This document shows positions 33,960 through 42,343 of a stretch of DNA of 64,000 bases, piece after piece (the stretch's first letter is position 1; every line of letters starts with the position of its first letter). The DNA lies in assembly GCA_041862375.1 (NCBI GenBank), contig JBGVTE010000011.1:48265-112264 (forward strand). Reading direction: 5' to 3'. Made by a program: the position numbers and the translations under genes. Origin of the DNA: WVZL01 sp041862375 (GTDB lineage: Bacteria; Acidobacteriota; Aminicenantia; Aminicenantales; Aminicenantaceae). The notes under the pieces are model-generated. The model was not told where the DNA came from and ran no database searches. It saw nothing but the letters and a program-made list of their open reading frames with translations.

Positions 33960-36566
33960 ATGTATAAATGGGTAATTCAAAAAATCATAGGGACAAAGAA
34001 CGAAAGGGATCTCAGAAAGCTTAGACCCTATGCAACAGCAATCAATGAGCTTGAGCCCCGCATTCAAAAACTAAAGGATTCGGAACTCCAAGCAAAGACA
34101 GCAGAATTTAAAGAAAAGTTAACACAGGGAGCTTCACTCGAAGACATTCTCATTGAGGCTTTTGCAGTCGTTCGCGAAGTCGCAAAACGTACCCTCAACA
34201 TGCGCCATTTTGACGTCCAGCTCATGGGCGGCGTTGTGCTTCATCAGGGGAAAATAGCTGAAATGAAAACAGGGGAAGGAAAAACTTTAGTCGCTACCCT
34301 CCCCGCCTTTTTAAATGCGCTAGAAGGTAAAGGAGTTCACATCGTAACCGTGAATGACTATTTAGCCAAGAGGGATACAGAATGGATGGGCCCTATCTAT
34401 AAGCATCTCGGTCTTGAAGTGGGGACAATCCAGCACGATATGGATGAAGAGGAGAGAAAAAAAGCATACACAAGAGATATCACATACGGTACGAATAACG
34501 AATTCGGCTTTGATTACTTGCGCGATAACATGAAATTTCGCCTCGCCGATTTAGTGCAAAGAGAGCATCACTACGCAATCGTGGACGAAGTCGACAGCAT
34601 TCTCGTTGACGAAGCCAGGACTCCGTTAATCATATCTGGACCAACAGAGGAATCGACTTCTCTCTATTATCGAATTGACAATTTGGTCCGACGACTTCAC
34701 AAAGAAAATGATTTTCAAGTCGATGAAAAAACACGAACAGTGGCTTTATCAGAAGAGGGAGTAGCTAAATCAGAGAAATTCCTGGGAGTCCCGAACTTGT
34801 ATGATCTTGCTCATATGGACCTCGTGCACCACATCAACCAATCTCTCAAAGCTTACCAACTTTTCAAAAAAGACGTGGACTACATGGTAAAGGAGGGCAA
34901 AGTAATCATTGTCGATGAATTCACAGGACGATTGATGCCTGGAAGGCGTTACAGCGATGGACTCCATCAAGCTTTGGAGGCTAAAGAGAAAGTACGCATT
35001 GAAGAAGAATACCAAACATTAGCCTCAATCACTTTTCAGAATTATTTTCGTATGTATAACAAGCTCGCTGGAATGACAGGAACAGCGGTTACAGAAGCCA
35101 CTGAATTCCAAGCCATTTATAATCTGGATGTGGTTGAAATTCCCACTAACAGAACATTAATCCGCTATGAGTATCCAGATGTAATCTACCGCACAGCTGA
35201 GGAAAAATGGAATGCTGTTGTAGATGAAATTATTGAGAATTTTGAGAATGGTCATCCGGTACTCGTAGGAACTATCTCTATTGAAAAATCCGAGCATCTA
35301 AGCTCCCTGTTAAGAAGACGAGGAATAAATCATGTGGTCTTAAACGCTAAATATCACGAGAGGGAAGCTATAATCATCGCCCAGGCAGGCAGAATTGGTT
35401 CTGTAACCATAGCTACAAATATGGCTGGCCGAGGAGTAGATATTCTTTTGGGAGGAAATCCTGAATACTTGGCCAAAGAACAACTCAAGAAAAGAGGGAT
35501 AGATCCATCAAAGGCTAGTCAGGAAGAATGGGAAAAAGCTTTGGCAGAAGCAATAAAAATTACTGGTGACGCGCATGATAAAGTGGTTTCTCTTAACGGA
35601 TTGCACATTGTAGGAACTGAAAGACATGAAGCCCGGAGAATAGACAACCAGCTCAGAGGAAGAGCAGGAAGGCAGGGGGACCCTGGTTCCTCCCGGTTCT
35701 ATCTTTCTCTAGAGGATGACTTGATGCGTATTTTCGGAAGCGAAAGGATCTCCGGTTTAATGGCAAGAATCGGTATGGGAGAAGGTATTCCGATCGAGCA
35801 CAAAATGGTATCGAGAGCAATCGAAAGAGCCCAGAAGCAGGTTGAAGCTCAAAACTTCTCGATTCGAAAGCACCTGTTGGAATACGACGATGTAATGAAT
35901 AAACAGAGAGAAACAATCTACTCTTTGAGAAAAGAAATACTCCAGGGAAAAGATATGAAGGAGTACATGCAGGAGTTAATCGAGACACTAGTTGACTGGA
36001 TTATGCAAAATCACACTCCCAAGGAGAAATCTCCTGAAGATTGGGATATAGATGGATTTAAAAAATCCGTTGCTTCCCAGTTTGGATTAGACAGCGAGGA
36101 ATTAAACATAGATTGGACAACAATTAACTACGAGGAATTAAGGGAAAAGATACTCCACCATATGAAAAATGTTTACCAGGATAAAGAAAAGATTATCGGT
36201 GAAGCCCAGATGAGAGAATTCGAGAGAATCATCATGCTTCAGATAATAGATTCCCAATGGAAAGACCATCTGTTAGCCATGGATTATCTCAAAGAAGGTA
36301 TTGGCCTCCGGGGTTACGGTCAAAGAGATCCGCTCGTTGAATACAAGAGAGAAAGTTACGATATGTTCCAAGCTATGATGGATCGAATCGAGGACGAGAC
36401 AATCCGGTACATCTTTCTCCTCCAGCCCGTCGTTGAAGAAGAAATGCCTGAAAGAAAAGAGCAGCCCCTTTATTATCAGAGGCCTCAAGCTGCTTCATCT
36501 CCACGAATCAGACAGGCAAGATCCCTAATTCCAAAAAAGAGAAAAAAGAAGAAAAAAAGAAGATAA
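33960..36566 (+). CDS. secA: preprotein translocase ATPase SecA
   Basis: This 868-residue motor drives proteins through SecYEG. The N-terminus (MYKWVIQKIIGTKNERDLRK) matches the family. Walker A is MKTGEGKT near residue 101; further motifs are VDEVDSILVDEARTPLIISG, the preprotein cross-linking domain, TNMAGRGVDILLGGNPEY and GLHIVGTERHEARRIDNQL. The C-terminus ends in a lysine/arginine-rich tail (KKRKKKKKRR) and lacks the zinc-binding CxC...CH domain that recruits SecB in many proteobacteria. guaB follows nine bases later. Confidence 0.97.
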   Translation: MYKWVIQKIIGTKNERDLRKLRPYATAINELEPRIQKLKDSELQAKTAEFKEKLTQGASLEDILIEAFAVVREVAKRTLNMRHFDVQLMGGVVLHQGKIAEMKTGEGKTLVATLPAFLNALEGKGVHIVTVNDYLAKRDTEWMGPIYKHLGLEVGTIQHDMDEEERKKAYTRDITYGTNNEFGFDYLRDNMKFRLADLVQREHHYAIVDEVDSILVDEARTPLIISGPTEESTSLYYRIDNLVRRLHKENDFQVDEKTRTVALSEEGVAKSEKFLGVPNLYDLAHMDLVHHINQSLKAYQLFKKDVDYMVKEGKVIIVDEFTGRLMPGRRYSDGLHQALEAKEKVRIEEEYQTLASITFQNYFRMYNKLAGMTGTAVTEATEFQAIYNLDVVEIPTNRTLIRYEYPDVIYRTAEEKWNAVVDEIIENFENGHPVLVGTISIEKSEHLSSLLRRRGINHVVLNAKYHEREAIIIAQAGRIGSVTIATNMAGRGVDILLGGNPEYLAKEQLKKRGIDPSKASQEEWEKALAEAIKITGDAHDKVVSLNGLHIVGTERHEARRIDNQLRGRAGRQGDPGSSRFYLSLEDDLMRIFGSERISGLMARIGMGEGIPIEHKMVSRAIERAQKQVEAQNFSIRKHLLEYDDVMNKQRETIYSLRKEILQGKDMKEYMQELIETLVDWIMQNHTPKEKSPEDWDIDGFKKSVASQFGLDSEELNIDWTTINYEELREKILHHMKNVYQDKEKIIGEAQMREFERIIMLQIIDSQWKDHLLAMDYLKEGIGLRGYGQRDPLVEYKRESYDMFQAMMDRIEDETIRYIFLLQPVVEEEMPERKEQPLYYQRPQAASSPRIRQARSLIPKKRKKKKKRR

Positions 36567-36575
36567 GGAGTAACA

Positions 36576-38039
36576 ATGTTAAATGAAAAAATCAAAGAAG
36601 GACTGACCTTCGATGATGTGCTTGTACTTCCCGCTAAATCCAGTATTATCCCGGCTGAAGCAGATGTATCATCCAAGCTAAGCAGAAACATCAGCCTAAA
36701 TATTCCTATTGTCAGCTCTGCGATGGACACCATTACCGAATCAAAAATGGCAATTTCCCTAGCTCAACAGGGCGGCATTGGAATCATTCACCGAAACATG
36801 CCTATCGAAAAACAGGCAGAAGAAGTGGATAAAGTAAAGCGCCATGAAAGCGGTATGATTGTTGATCCTATTTCCATGAGGCCTCAGAATAAAATCTATG
36901 AAGCAAAAGAAGTGATGAAAAAATACAAAATCTCAGGACTACCCATTACCGACGAAAACAACAAATTATTGGGAATCTTAACCAACAGAGACATCAGGTT
37001 TGAAACACGTCTTACCCTAGCCATAGAAAAAGTCATGACAAAAAAATTAATTACTGTTCCCTTGGGAACATCTCTAGAAGAGGCTGAGAAACTATTCCAT
37101 AAACATAAAATCGAAAAAATCCTGATGGTGGATGAGAATTTTCACCTGAAAGGATTAATCACCTACAAAGATATCCTCAAGAGAATTCAGTATCCCCACG
37201 CTTCAAAAGATAATTTCGGGCGCTTACGTGTAGGAGCAGCTATCGGAGTGGGCGAGGAAACCTCGGAGAGAGCAAGAGCTCTGATCAAAGCTAAAGTTGA
37301 TGTATTAGTGGTTGATACAGCTCACGGACACTCACAAAGAGTTCTCGATACAGTTAGGGTGCTTCGAAAGGAATTCCCTCAACAGGAAATCATAGCGGGG
37401 AATATCGGCACATCTGAAGCAGCAAAAGAGCTGGTAGAATTGGATGTGGATGCAGTAAAAGTAGGGGTAGGTCCTGGCTCTATTTGTACCACCCGCGTTA
37501 TATCAGGAGCTGGGATCCCTCAGATAACTGCAATCGCAGATGTTTATAAAATCACAAAAGTCGAAAATATTCCTCTTATCGCGGATGGCGGCATAAAATA
37601 TTCAGGAGATATCACAAAGTCTATTGTTGCTGGCGCGAGTTCAATTATGCTCGGAAACCTCCTGGCAGGAACTGACGAATCACCTGGAGAAGTAGTCATC
37701 TATCAAGGCCGCTCCTACAAAATCTACCGGGGAATGGGATCCATAGAAGCTATGAGAGAGGGAAGCCGAGATAGGTACTCTCAGGATTTCCCTTTAAGTG
37801 AGAGCAAGCTGGTCCCCGAAGGAATCGAGGGCAGGGTCCCCTACAAAGGAAGCGTTGCACACATTATTCAAATGATGGTTGGGGGGCTTAAGTCTGGAAT
37901 GGGCTATGCAGGGTGTAAAACAATCAAAGAGCTTCAAAGAAAGGCAAAATTTATAAAGGTATCAGCAGCCGGAGTGAGAGAAAGCCATGTCCACGATGTC
38001 ATAATCACCAAAGAAGCTCCAAATTATAGATTGGACTAA
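36576..38039 (+). CDS. guaB: inosine-5'-monophosphate dehydrogenase
   Basis: This 487-residue enzyme oxidises IMP to XMP with NAD, the first committed step of GMP synthesis. It has the TIM-barrel start EGLTFDDVLVLPAKSSIIP, two CBS domains (about residues 92-205, MRPQNKIYEAKEVMKKYKIS onward), the catalytic-cysteine loop GPGSICTTRVISGAG (C near 303), and the flap and phosphate loops GMGSIEAMREGSRDRY and EGIEGRVPYKG. AAGGAG precedes the ATG. It is in an operon with secA, an uncommon pairing. Confidence 0.97.
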   Translation: MLNEKIKEGLTFDDVLVLPAKSSIIPAEADVSSKLSRNISLNIPIVSSAMDTITESKMAISLAQQGGIGIIHRNMPIEKQAEEVDKVKRHESGMIVDPISMRPQNKIYEAKEVMKKYKISGLPITDENNKLLGILTNRDIRFETRLTLAIEKVMTKKLITVPLGTSLEEAEKLFHKHKIEKILMVDENFHLKGLITYKDILKRIQYPHASKDNFGRLRVGAAIGVGEETSERARALIKAKVDVLVVDTAHGHSQRVLDTVRVLRKEFPQQEIIAGNIGTSEAAKELVELDVDAVKVGVGPGSICTTRVISGAGIPQITAIADVYKITKVENIPLIADGGIKYSGDITKSIVAGASSIMLGNLLAGTDESPGEVVIYQGRSYKIYRGMGSIEAMREGSRDRYSQDFPLSESKLVPEGIEGRVPYKGSVAHIIQMMVGGLKSGMGYAGCKTIKELQRKAKFIKVSAAGVRESHVHDVIITKEAPNYRLD

Positions 38040-38179
38040 CAGCGAAACAGCACCTAAAAAGCTATCATCCTCTTTTCCCTATCCATAAGAAGAAGGTGTC
38101 TTTGAAGCACTTAATACGCAGCGAAAAGCTCAAGAAATCTGAAAACTTGACCCATTTAGAGGAATTCATTAATTTTAAC

Positions 38180-38196
38180 CACTGTTTTTAACAGTG
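38180..38196. other. perfect hairpin just upstream of the small ORF at 38211
   Basis: CACTGTT-TTT-AACAGTG forms a 7-bp stem with a 3-base loop, ending one base before the GGAGG ribosome site. It may be an operator or control translation. The rest of the 420-base gap 38040-38459 holds only the small ORF and a promoter. Confidence 0.4.
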
Positions 38197-38210
38197 TGGA
38201 GGAAAATCAG

Positions 38211-38369
38211 ATGCAACTCTTTCTCTTAAAGTCAATTCTTGCCTCAGTATTTCTCGCAGCTGGGCTTGTTGCAGTCATTTCTATGCTTACCCTTATGGGA
38301 AAAACAGAAAGAAAAATAAATGCAACATTCTTAAGGAGGGTGCATAACTCCTCGCTAATAACTGCTTAA
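38211..38369 (+). CDS. small membrane protein (possibly truncated)
   Basis: This 52-residue frame has a strong ribosome site (GGAGG) seven bases before the ATG. One hydrophobic helix (SILASVFLAAGLVAVISMLT) is followed by a basic tail (GKTERKINATFLRRVHNSSL). The FLRRVH segment looks like the beginning of a second heme-binding-type helix, so this could be the cut-off N-terminus of a larger membrane protein. I recognise no family. Confidence 0.45.
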   Translation: MQLFLLKSILASVFLAAGLVAVISMLTLMGKTERKINATFLRRVHNSSLITA

Positions 38370-38408
38370 GCTCGTATTATTTAAAAAAAAGATACTCAAG
38401 ATAGAAAT

Positions 38409-38437
38409 TTGACATTTAAAGAACTATTTTTTATAAA
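38409..38437 (+). promoter_or_regulatory. sigma-70-type promoter of the redox cassette
   Basis: TTGACA (38409-38414), 17-base spacer, TATAAA (38432-38437). The start codon at 38460 lies 22 bases downstream, giving a short leader without a clear ribosome site. Confidence 0.7.
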
Positions 38438-38459
38438 ATAAGAACCAAAAGAAGAAACA

Positions 38460-38942
38460 ATGAAAAGGAGAGAATTCTTCGGAAAAACTGGATGCGGTTT
38501 AGCTACGATGATTATGGCCCACTTTGGCCTGACCTCATGCAAGAAAGAAGAAAAAGAAACACCTGAAGCCGCACTTAAAGCCCCCGCTCAAGAAACACCT
38601 GCTGCTCCATTAGAAGAAATGAGCCGAAAAGACATGGTTAAACAGATGCTCATGGAAAAGAAGGGCATGACAGAAGAAGAAGCAGATGCTAAAGTCGCTG
38701 AATTCGAAGAGAAATTTCCTCAGGTTAAATCCATGTGCATTTGCAAGACCTGTCCAACCTATGTTGACGACGAGACAGAATTAGGATTCTGCCATCCTCT
38801 CGTCGTAAAGAGCAGAGTTATCACTGAAGAAAAGGGCTGTGACTGTCCTAAATGCCCCATCTACACACAGATGGAACTCAAGAATGGTTACTACTGTACA
38901 CGAAAATCTGAGATGGAACAGGAAATGGCCAAAATGGTCTGA
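38460..38942 (+). CDS. DUF2769-like cysteine-rich lipoprotein
   Basis: This 160-residue protein starts MKRREFFGKTGCGLATMIMA and has a cysteine in FGLTSCKKEE, suggesting an RR-type (Tat-like) or lipoprotein export signal. A charged linker rich in E, A and P follows. The C-terminal third carries CICKTCPTYVDDETELGFC, then CDCPKCPIYTQMELKNGYYC, two CxCxxCP units each with an outlying cysteine. This is the pattern of DUF2769-type domains, possibly metal-binding; the function is unknown. It has its own promoter and precedes the FTR fusion by 97 bases. Confidence 0.65.
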   Translation: MKRREFFGKTGCGLATMIMAHFGLTSCKKEEKETPEAALKAPAQETPAAPLEEMSRKDMVKQMLMEKKGMTEEEADAKVAEFEEKFPQVKSMCICKTCPTYVDDETELGFCHPLVVKSRVITEEKGCDCPKCPIYTQMELKNGYYCTRKSEMEQEMAKMV

Positions 38943-39039
38943 TTTTCTACTCTGCTCTCCCTCAAAGAAGCGCAATAAATATATTAAAATAAAAGAGAAC
39001 AAGAATCTTACATTACTTTAAGAGAGGAAGTACATTTTA

Positions 39040-39456
39040 ATGAAAAAATATTGGCGCTGCTTTGTTTGTAATGACATCCATTACGGTATAAAACCTCCTG
39101 AGATATGCCCTACCTGCAGAGCTAAAAATGCTTATGTTGAAATCAGTTCTGAAGAGGCGCGAAAAATGACAAGCCCCGTAAAAACAAAATTTGATAGAGA
39201 AAAGTTTAAAAGCGCAATCGAGAAATTCACTGAAAACAACGAATTCAAAATAAATCCTGATACGGAAAGAGTCACAATGCTCCTCGAGGGGATTTTTAAT
39301 AATGAGAAGAACCATGGCTTAAAATATTGTCCGTGCCGGCTGATAACAAAAAACTTTGGAGAGGATTTAAAGCTTGTATGTCCCTGTAATTTCCTAAGCC
39401 ACGAAACTTACAGTGAACAGGGAGAGTGCTGGTGTGGACTTTTTGTGAAGAGGTGA
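39040..39456 (+). CDS. rubredoxin-like / ferredoxin-thioredoxin reductase catalytic-chain fusion
   Basis: This 138-residue protein has two parts. Residues 1-32 form a rubredoxin-like zinc-ribbon or Fe(Cys)4 motif (CFVCNDIHYGIKPPEICPTC). Residues 50-138 match the FTR catalytic chain: YCPCRLI, VCPCNF and ECWCGLF. These supply the [4Fe-4S] cluster and the redox-active disulfide used to reduce thioredoxins. The third motif is CWC; the usual CHC histidine is replaced by tryptophan. GAGAGGAAG precedes the ATG. A CPHC thioredoxin-like gene begins four bases downstream and is the probable partner. The electron donor is presumably the rubredoxin-like domain or a ferredoxin. Confidence 0.85.
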   Translation: MKKYWRCFVCNDIHYGIKPPEICPTCRAKNAYVEISSEEARKMTSPVKTKFDREKFKSAIEKFTENNEFKINPDTERVTMLLEGIFNNEKNHGLKYCPCRLITKNFGEDLKLVCPCNFLSHETYSEQGECWCGLFVKR

Positions 39457-39460
39457 GAAT

Positions 39461-39739
39461 ATGGAAAAATTGATAATGTTTTGGGCAAGAGAATGTCCTC
39501 ATTGTCGTCACATGATGCCTTATGTTGACAAGTTAGAAGAAGAAACAGGAGTTTCTATCGAGAGGCTAGAGATCTGGCATAACGAGAAGAACGCAGATTT
39601 AATGAGGTCACTCAGAGATATCATAACTCCTGTATGCGGCGGGCAGCTGCGCACTCCAACATTTCTAAACACAGAGACAAAAAACGTTCTCTGCGGTGAA
39701 GTAGAATACGAGAAGCTCAAAGAGTGGGCTTTGAAGTAG
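39461..39739 (+). CDS. thioredoxin/glutaredoxin-like protein (CPHC)
   Basis: This 92-residue thioredoxin-fold protein has the active site ARECPHCRHM near residue 12, the cis-proline region LRTPTFLNTETKN and a further cysteine in VCGGQ. It is small and cytoplasmic with no signal. It sits four bases after the FTR fusion gene, so it is the likely substrate of that reductase. The CPHC motif is of the oxidising/DsbA-like type, but the fold length is glutaredoxin-like. Confidence 0.8.
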   Translation: MEKLIMFWARECPHCRHMMPYVDKLEEETGVSIERLEIWHNEKNADLMRSLRDIITPVCGGQLRTPTFLNTETKNVLCGEVEYEKLKEWALK

Positions 39740-39742
39740 ACA

Positions 39743-40630
39743 GTGAAAAAAACACAAAAGAAATCAGTCTTGGGAATCTTAATTCTAACATTCCTGCTTC
39801 TCTCTCCATCTTCTTCCGAATCGAGAATTAAATTTGAGCTGAAGTTTTTTGGAGGAGGAAACATCCTTCAGGCAGGTGATTTAAATAGCGGTATAAGAGG
39901 TCTGGTTGATAACTGGCATGATGATCCAGAAGTCACAATTACAGGAGGGAGATTTAGACCAATTGAATACGGCTTTGAATACGGAGCAGAGTTTATCGTT
40001 AATTTTATCCCTCAAATAGGAATAGGAATCGGAGCATGCTATTTGCAAGCTTACAGGAGTAGCAGACTTGAGAGTACATGGTTTGATGGTGAAAGTTATA
40101 TCGATACTTTTAAACCAAAAATAAGAGCTGTTCCTGTATCATGCAGCCTTCATTTCAGGCTACCAGTAGCAAGTTTTTTAAGCGTAACAGCCACTGCTGG
40201 AGCTAGCTATTATTACGGCACAGTCAATTGGAACTTACATTGGGAGCTTACGAATGGCCAGGGATCATACGATGAGAGCTGGAAATCAAAATCTGAGACA
40301 ATTGGATATCATGGAGGTCTTGGTTTTGAGTTTCATCTCGGTCATGGTATATCACTCGTAATTGAAGGATTAGAAAGATTTGCAACGCTTAAAGATTTAA
40401 AAGGAGACCTAAACCGAATATGGAAATCCCCAGGTCTTGAACAAAGTAATCCTATCAAGAATGCAACGTTCTGGTACACTGAATACAAGTCTTTAGCGAC
40501 CGATAAAGTTTTTCCTTTGGTAGTAATTGATAGTGAAATGCCTTCCGATCTTTCTTATTCGAGTGTCCGAAAAGGCAAAGTCGATCTTTCTGGAATTGCT
40601 CTCAGAACTGGATTCGAAATTAAATTTTAA
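39743..40630 (+). CDS. predicted outer-membrane beta-barrel protein
   Basis: This 295-residue protein starts with GTG three bases after the previous stop. A signal peptide (GILILTFLLLSPSSSES) is followed by alternating beta strands such as RIKFELKFFGGGN, GIGIGACYLQAYRS, LSVTATAGASYYYGT and the terminal SGIALRTGFEIKF, which ends in an aromatic residue as outer-membrane barrels do. I recognise no specific family. It may be co-transcribed with the redox cassette, though a functional link is not evident. Confidence 0.6.
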   Translation: MKKTQKKSVLGILILTFLLLSPSSSESRIKFELKFFGGGNILQAGDLNSGIRGLVDNWHDDPEVTITGGRFRPIEYGFEYGAEFIVNFIPQIGIGIGACYLQAYRSSRLESTWFDGESYIDTFKPKIRAVPVSCSLHFRLPVASFLSVTATAGASYYYGTVNWNLHWELTNGQGSYDESWKSKSETIGYHGGLGFEFHLGHGISLVIEGLERFATLKDLKGDLNRIWKSPGLEQSNPIKNATFWYTEYKSLATDKVFPLVVIDSEMPSDLSYSSVRKGKVDLSGIALRTGFEIKF

Positions 40631-40852
40631 TACTTCACTATACTCTCATTATATTATCCTTCCTAAAGAGTCTTCCTAGAGTAAGCATCTTTTTCCCGTG
40701 AGTAGAGCTGAAGAGTCTTCATAAATGAGTAGCATTTCTAGAACCGTGATGAAATAAAGCTATCTATATAAGGAGGATTTGGGGAGGCTCTTTCTTAATT
40801 GTTTTTTTCTCAATCTTGACATTAACTCCTGAAAAAAATAATGTAATCTACA
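40631..40852. other. intergenic region with a possible glycosidase promoter
   Basis: No gene is seen. TTGACA (40816-40821) and TGTAAT (40842-40847) lie 20 bases apart, longer than usual; the second ends five bases before the glycosidase ATG at 40853, which has no ribosome site. A segment at 40687-40722 resembles 25210-25245. Confidence 0.4.
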
Positions 40853-42343
40853 ATGAAAATCAGTAGTAAGAAAGCCAGATTCTTCTTTTCCTTACAAATC
40901 CTCCTTATAATCTGCTCACTTTCTTTAGCTCAATCCAGCATTTCGCCCCATGGCATAAACGCACATGTTCCTAACTCTTACGACCTGCAGAAGATCGAAG
41001 AAGCAGGCATAGAATGGATAAGAGTAGATTTCAACTGGTATCAGATTGAAACAGAAAATGATCAATACAACTGGCAAGTATATGATGATATGGTGATTGA
41101 AGCTAGACAAAAAGGTCTTAGTATTCTCGCTATTCTCTTCGGGACTCCTTCATGGTCCAGCGGTGGTGTTGGAATCAATTTTCCACCTTCTCGTGAAGAA
41201 GACTGGGTAGATTTTGTCAAAGAAGCAGTTGCTCGCTATAAGAATAATATTAAGTATTGGGCAATGTGGAATGAACCTAATTTGGATGAATTCTGGAAAG
41301 GCACTGTAAGCGAATACATAAATACTATCCTTGTCTCCGGAGCTGAAGCAGCCAAGTCAATTGATTCATTATGTAAAATTGTTGGCCCAGGTTTATCTCA
41401 CCTGGAAGCTGAAGAGTCTAAATGGAATATCTGGCTGAGAGCAATTCTAAGAAACGGTGGAAAAGACCAGCTCGATATCATATCCCACCATATTTACGAC
41501 ATTGACGGTCCCTCTCATATCTTTGATAAATTAGAAAATGACCAAGGTCCTCTTGTTCCTTCAGTACAAAGAGTATTACAGGAAGAAGAGGTGGATGCGA
41601 AGCCTTTCTGGATTACAGAAACGGGATGGAATACAGACGAAGTAGGAGAAGAAGTTCAATCACTGTTTTACCTTGAATTTCTTCAAGGCATGAGGGAAAG
41701 ATCATACATCAAAAAAATCTTCTTTTATGAAATCATAGATGACCCAAGGCCTGATATACCTCACTATGGAATAATCTATAGCAACTATACACCCAAAAAA
41801 GCTTATTACACGTATAAAGATTTTATTGCCGGGAAGTACCCACCCGAAGAGCAGCCTCCTTTGGAAGATGATGACAATCAATGTCCTCTCATTACTTCTG
41901 CAAAAGAAGAAGAAAACGCGCAGGAAAAAATATCGATTTTGAAGCACGCACGAGACTCCATACTGAAAACAACAATAAAAGGAAGCAAACTGGTTAAATT
42001 TTACTACAAACTCGCGCCTGAAATAAATTCCATTCTCTTGATTAATCCCTATGCCCGCCGATTATCATCAGATTGCCTTACGCCTGTTGTTTCTTTTATG
42101 GAAGAGATTAATGCTAAAGGGAAAGAGAACATAGAAGAAAAATTCCTGTCAGACGAAGAGATTAGAAAAATAAAAGACTTTATAAGAGTATTAAAATATT
42201 ATGCCAGTCCAGAACTGGGAAAAAAGCTGAGTATCACTGAAAAAATGATATCCCGATACAAACACAAATCACTGAATTCACTCATTCTCGATTTAGATTT
42301 TGACCTAATCCCTTTTGAGGAAGAAAAAAGAATCGACAAATGA
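40853..42343 (+). CDS. secreted glycoside hydrolase of clan GH-A (GH39/GH5-like)
   Basis: This 496-residue protein has a signal peptide (FFFSLQILLIICSLSLAQ) and a TIM-barrel domain to about residue 325. The acid/base glutamate is in WAMWNEPNLDEFW (near 140) and the nucleophile in PFWITETGWNTDEVG (near 256). EAGIEWIRVDFNWYQIETEN is a typical early barrel strand. Residues 340-496 are an unrelated helical, lysine/glutamate-rich tail that I cannot assign. The substrate is unknown; retaining hydrolysis of a beta-glycoside is expected from the clan. The next gene overlaps by four bases (ATGA), so the two are coupled. Confidence 0.8.
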   Translation: MKISSKKARFFFSLQILLIICSLSLAQSSISPHGINAHVPNSYDLQKIEEAGIEWIRVDFNWYQIETENDQYNWQVYDDMVIEARQKGLSILAILFGTPSWSSGGVGINFPPSREEDWVDFVKEAVARYKNNIKYWAMWNEPNLDEFWKGTVSEYINTILVSGAEAAKSIDSLCKIVGPGLSHLEAEESKWNIWLRAILRNGGKDQLDIISHHIYDIDGPSHIFDKLENDQGPLVPSVQRVLQEEEVDAKPFWITETGWNTDEVGEEVQSLFYLEFLQGMRERSYIKKIFFYEIIDDPRPDIPHYGIIYSNYTPKKAYYTYKDFIAGKYPPEEQPPLEDDDNQCPLITSAKEEENAQEKISILKHARDSILKTTIKGSKLVKFYYKLAPEINSILLINPYARRLSSDCLTPVVSFMEEINAKGKENIEEKFLSDEEIRKIKDFIRVLKYYASPELGKKLSITEKMISRYKHKSLNSLILDLDFDLIPFEEEKRIDK

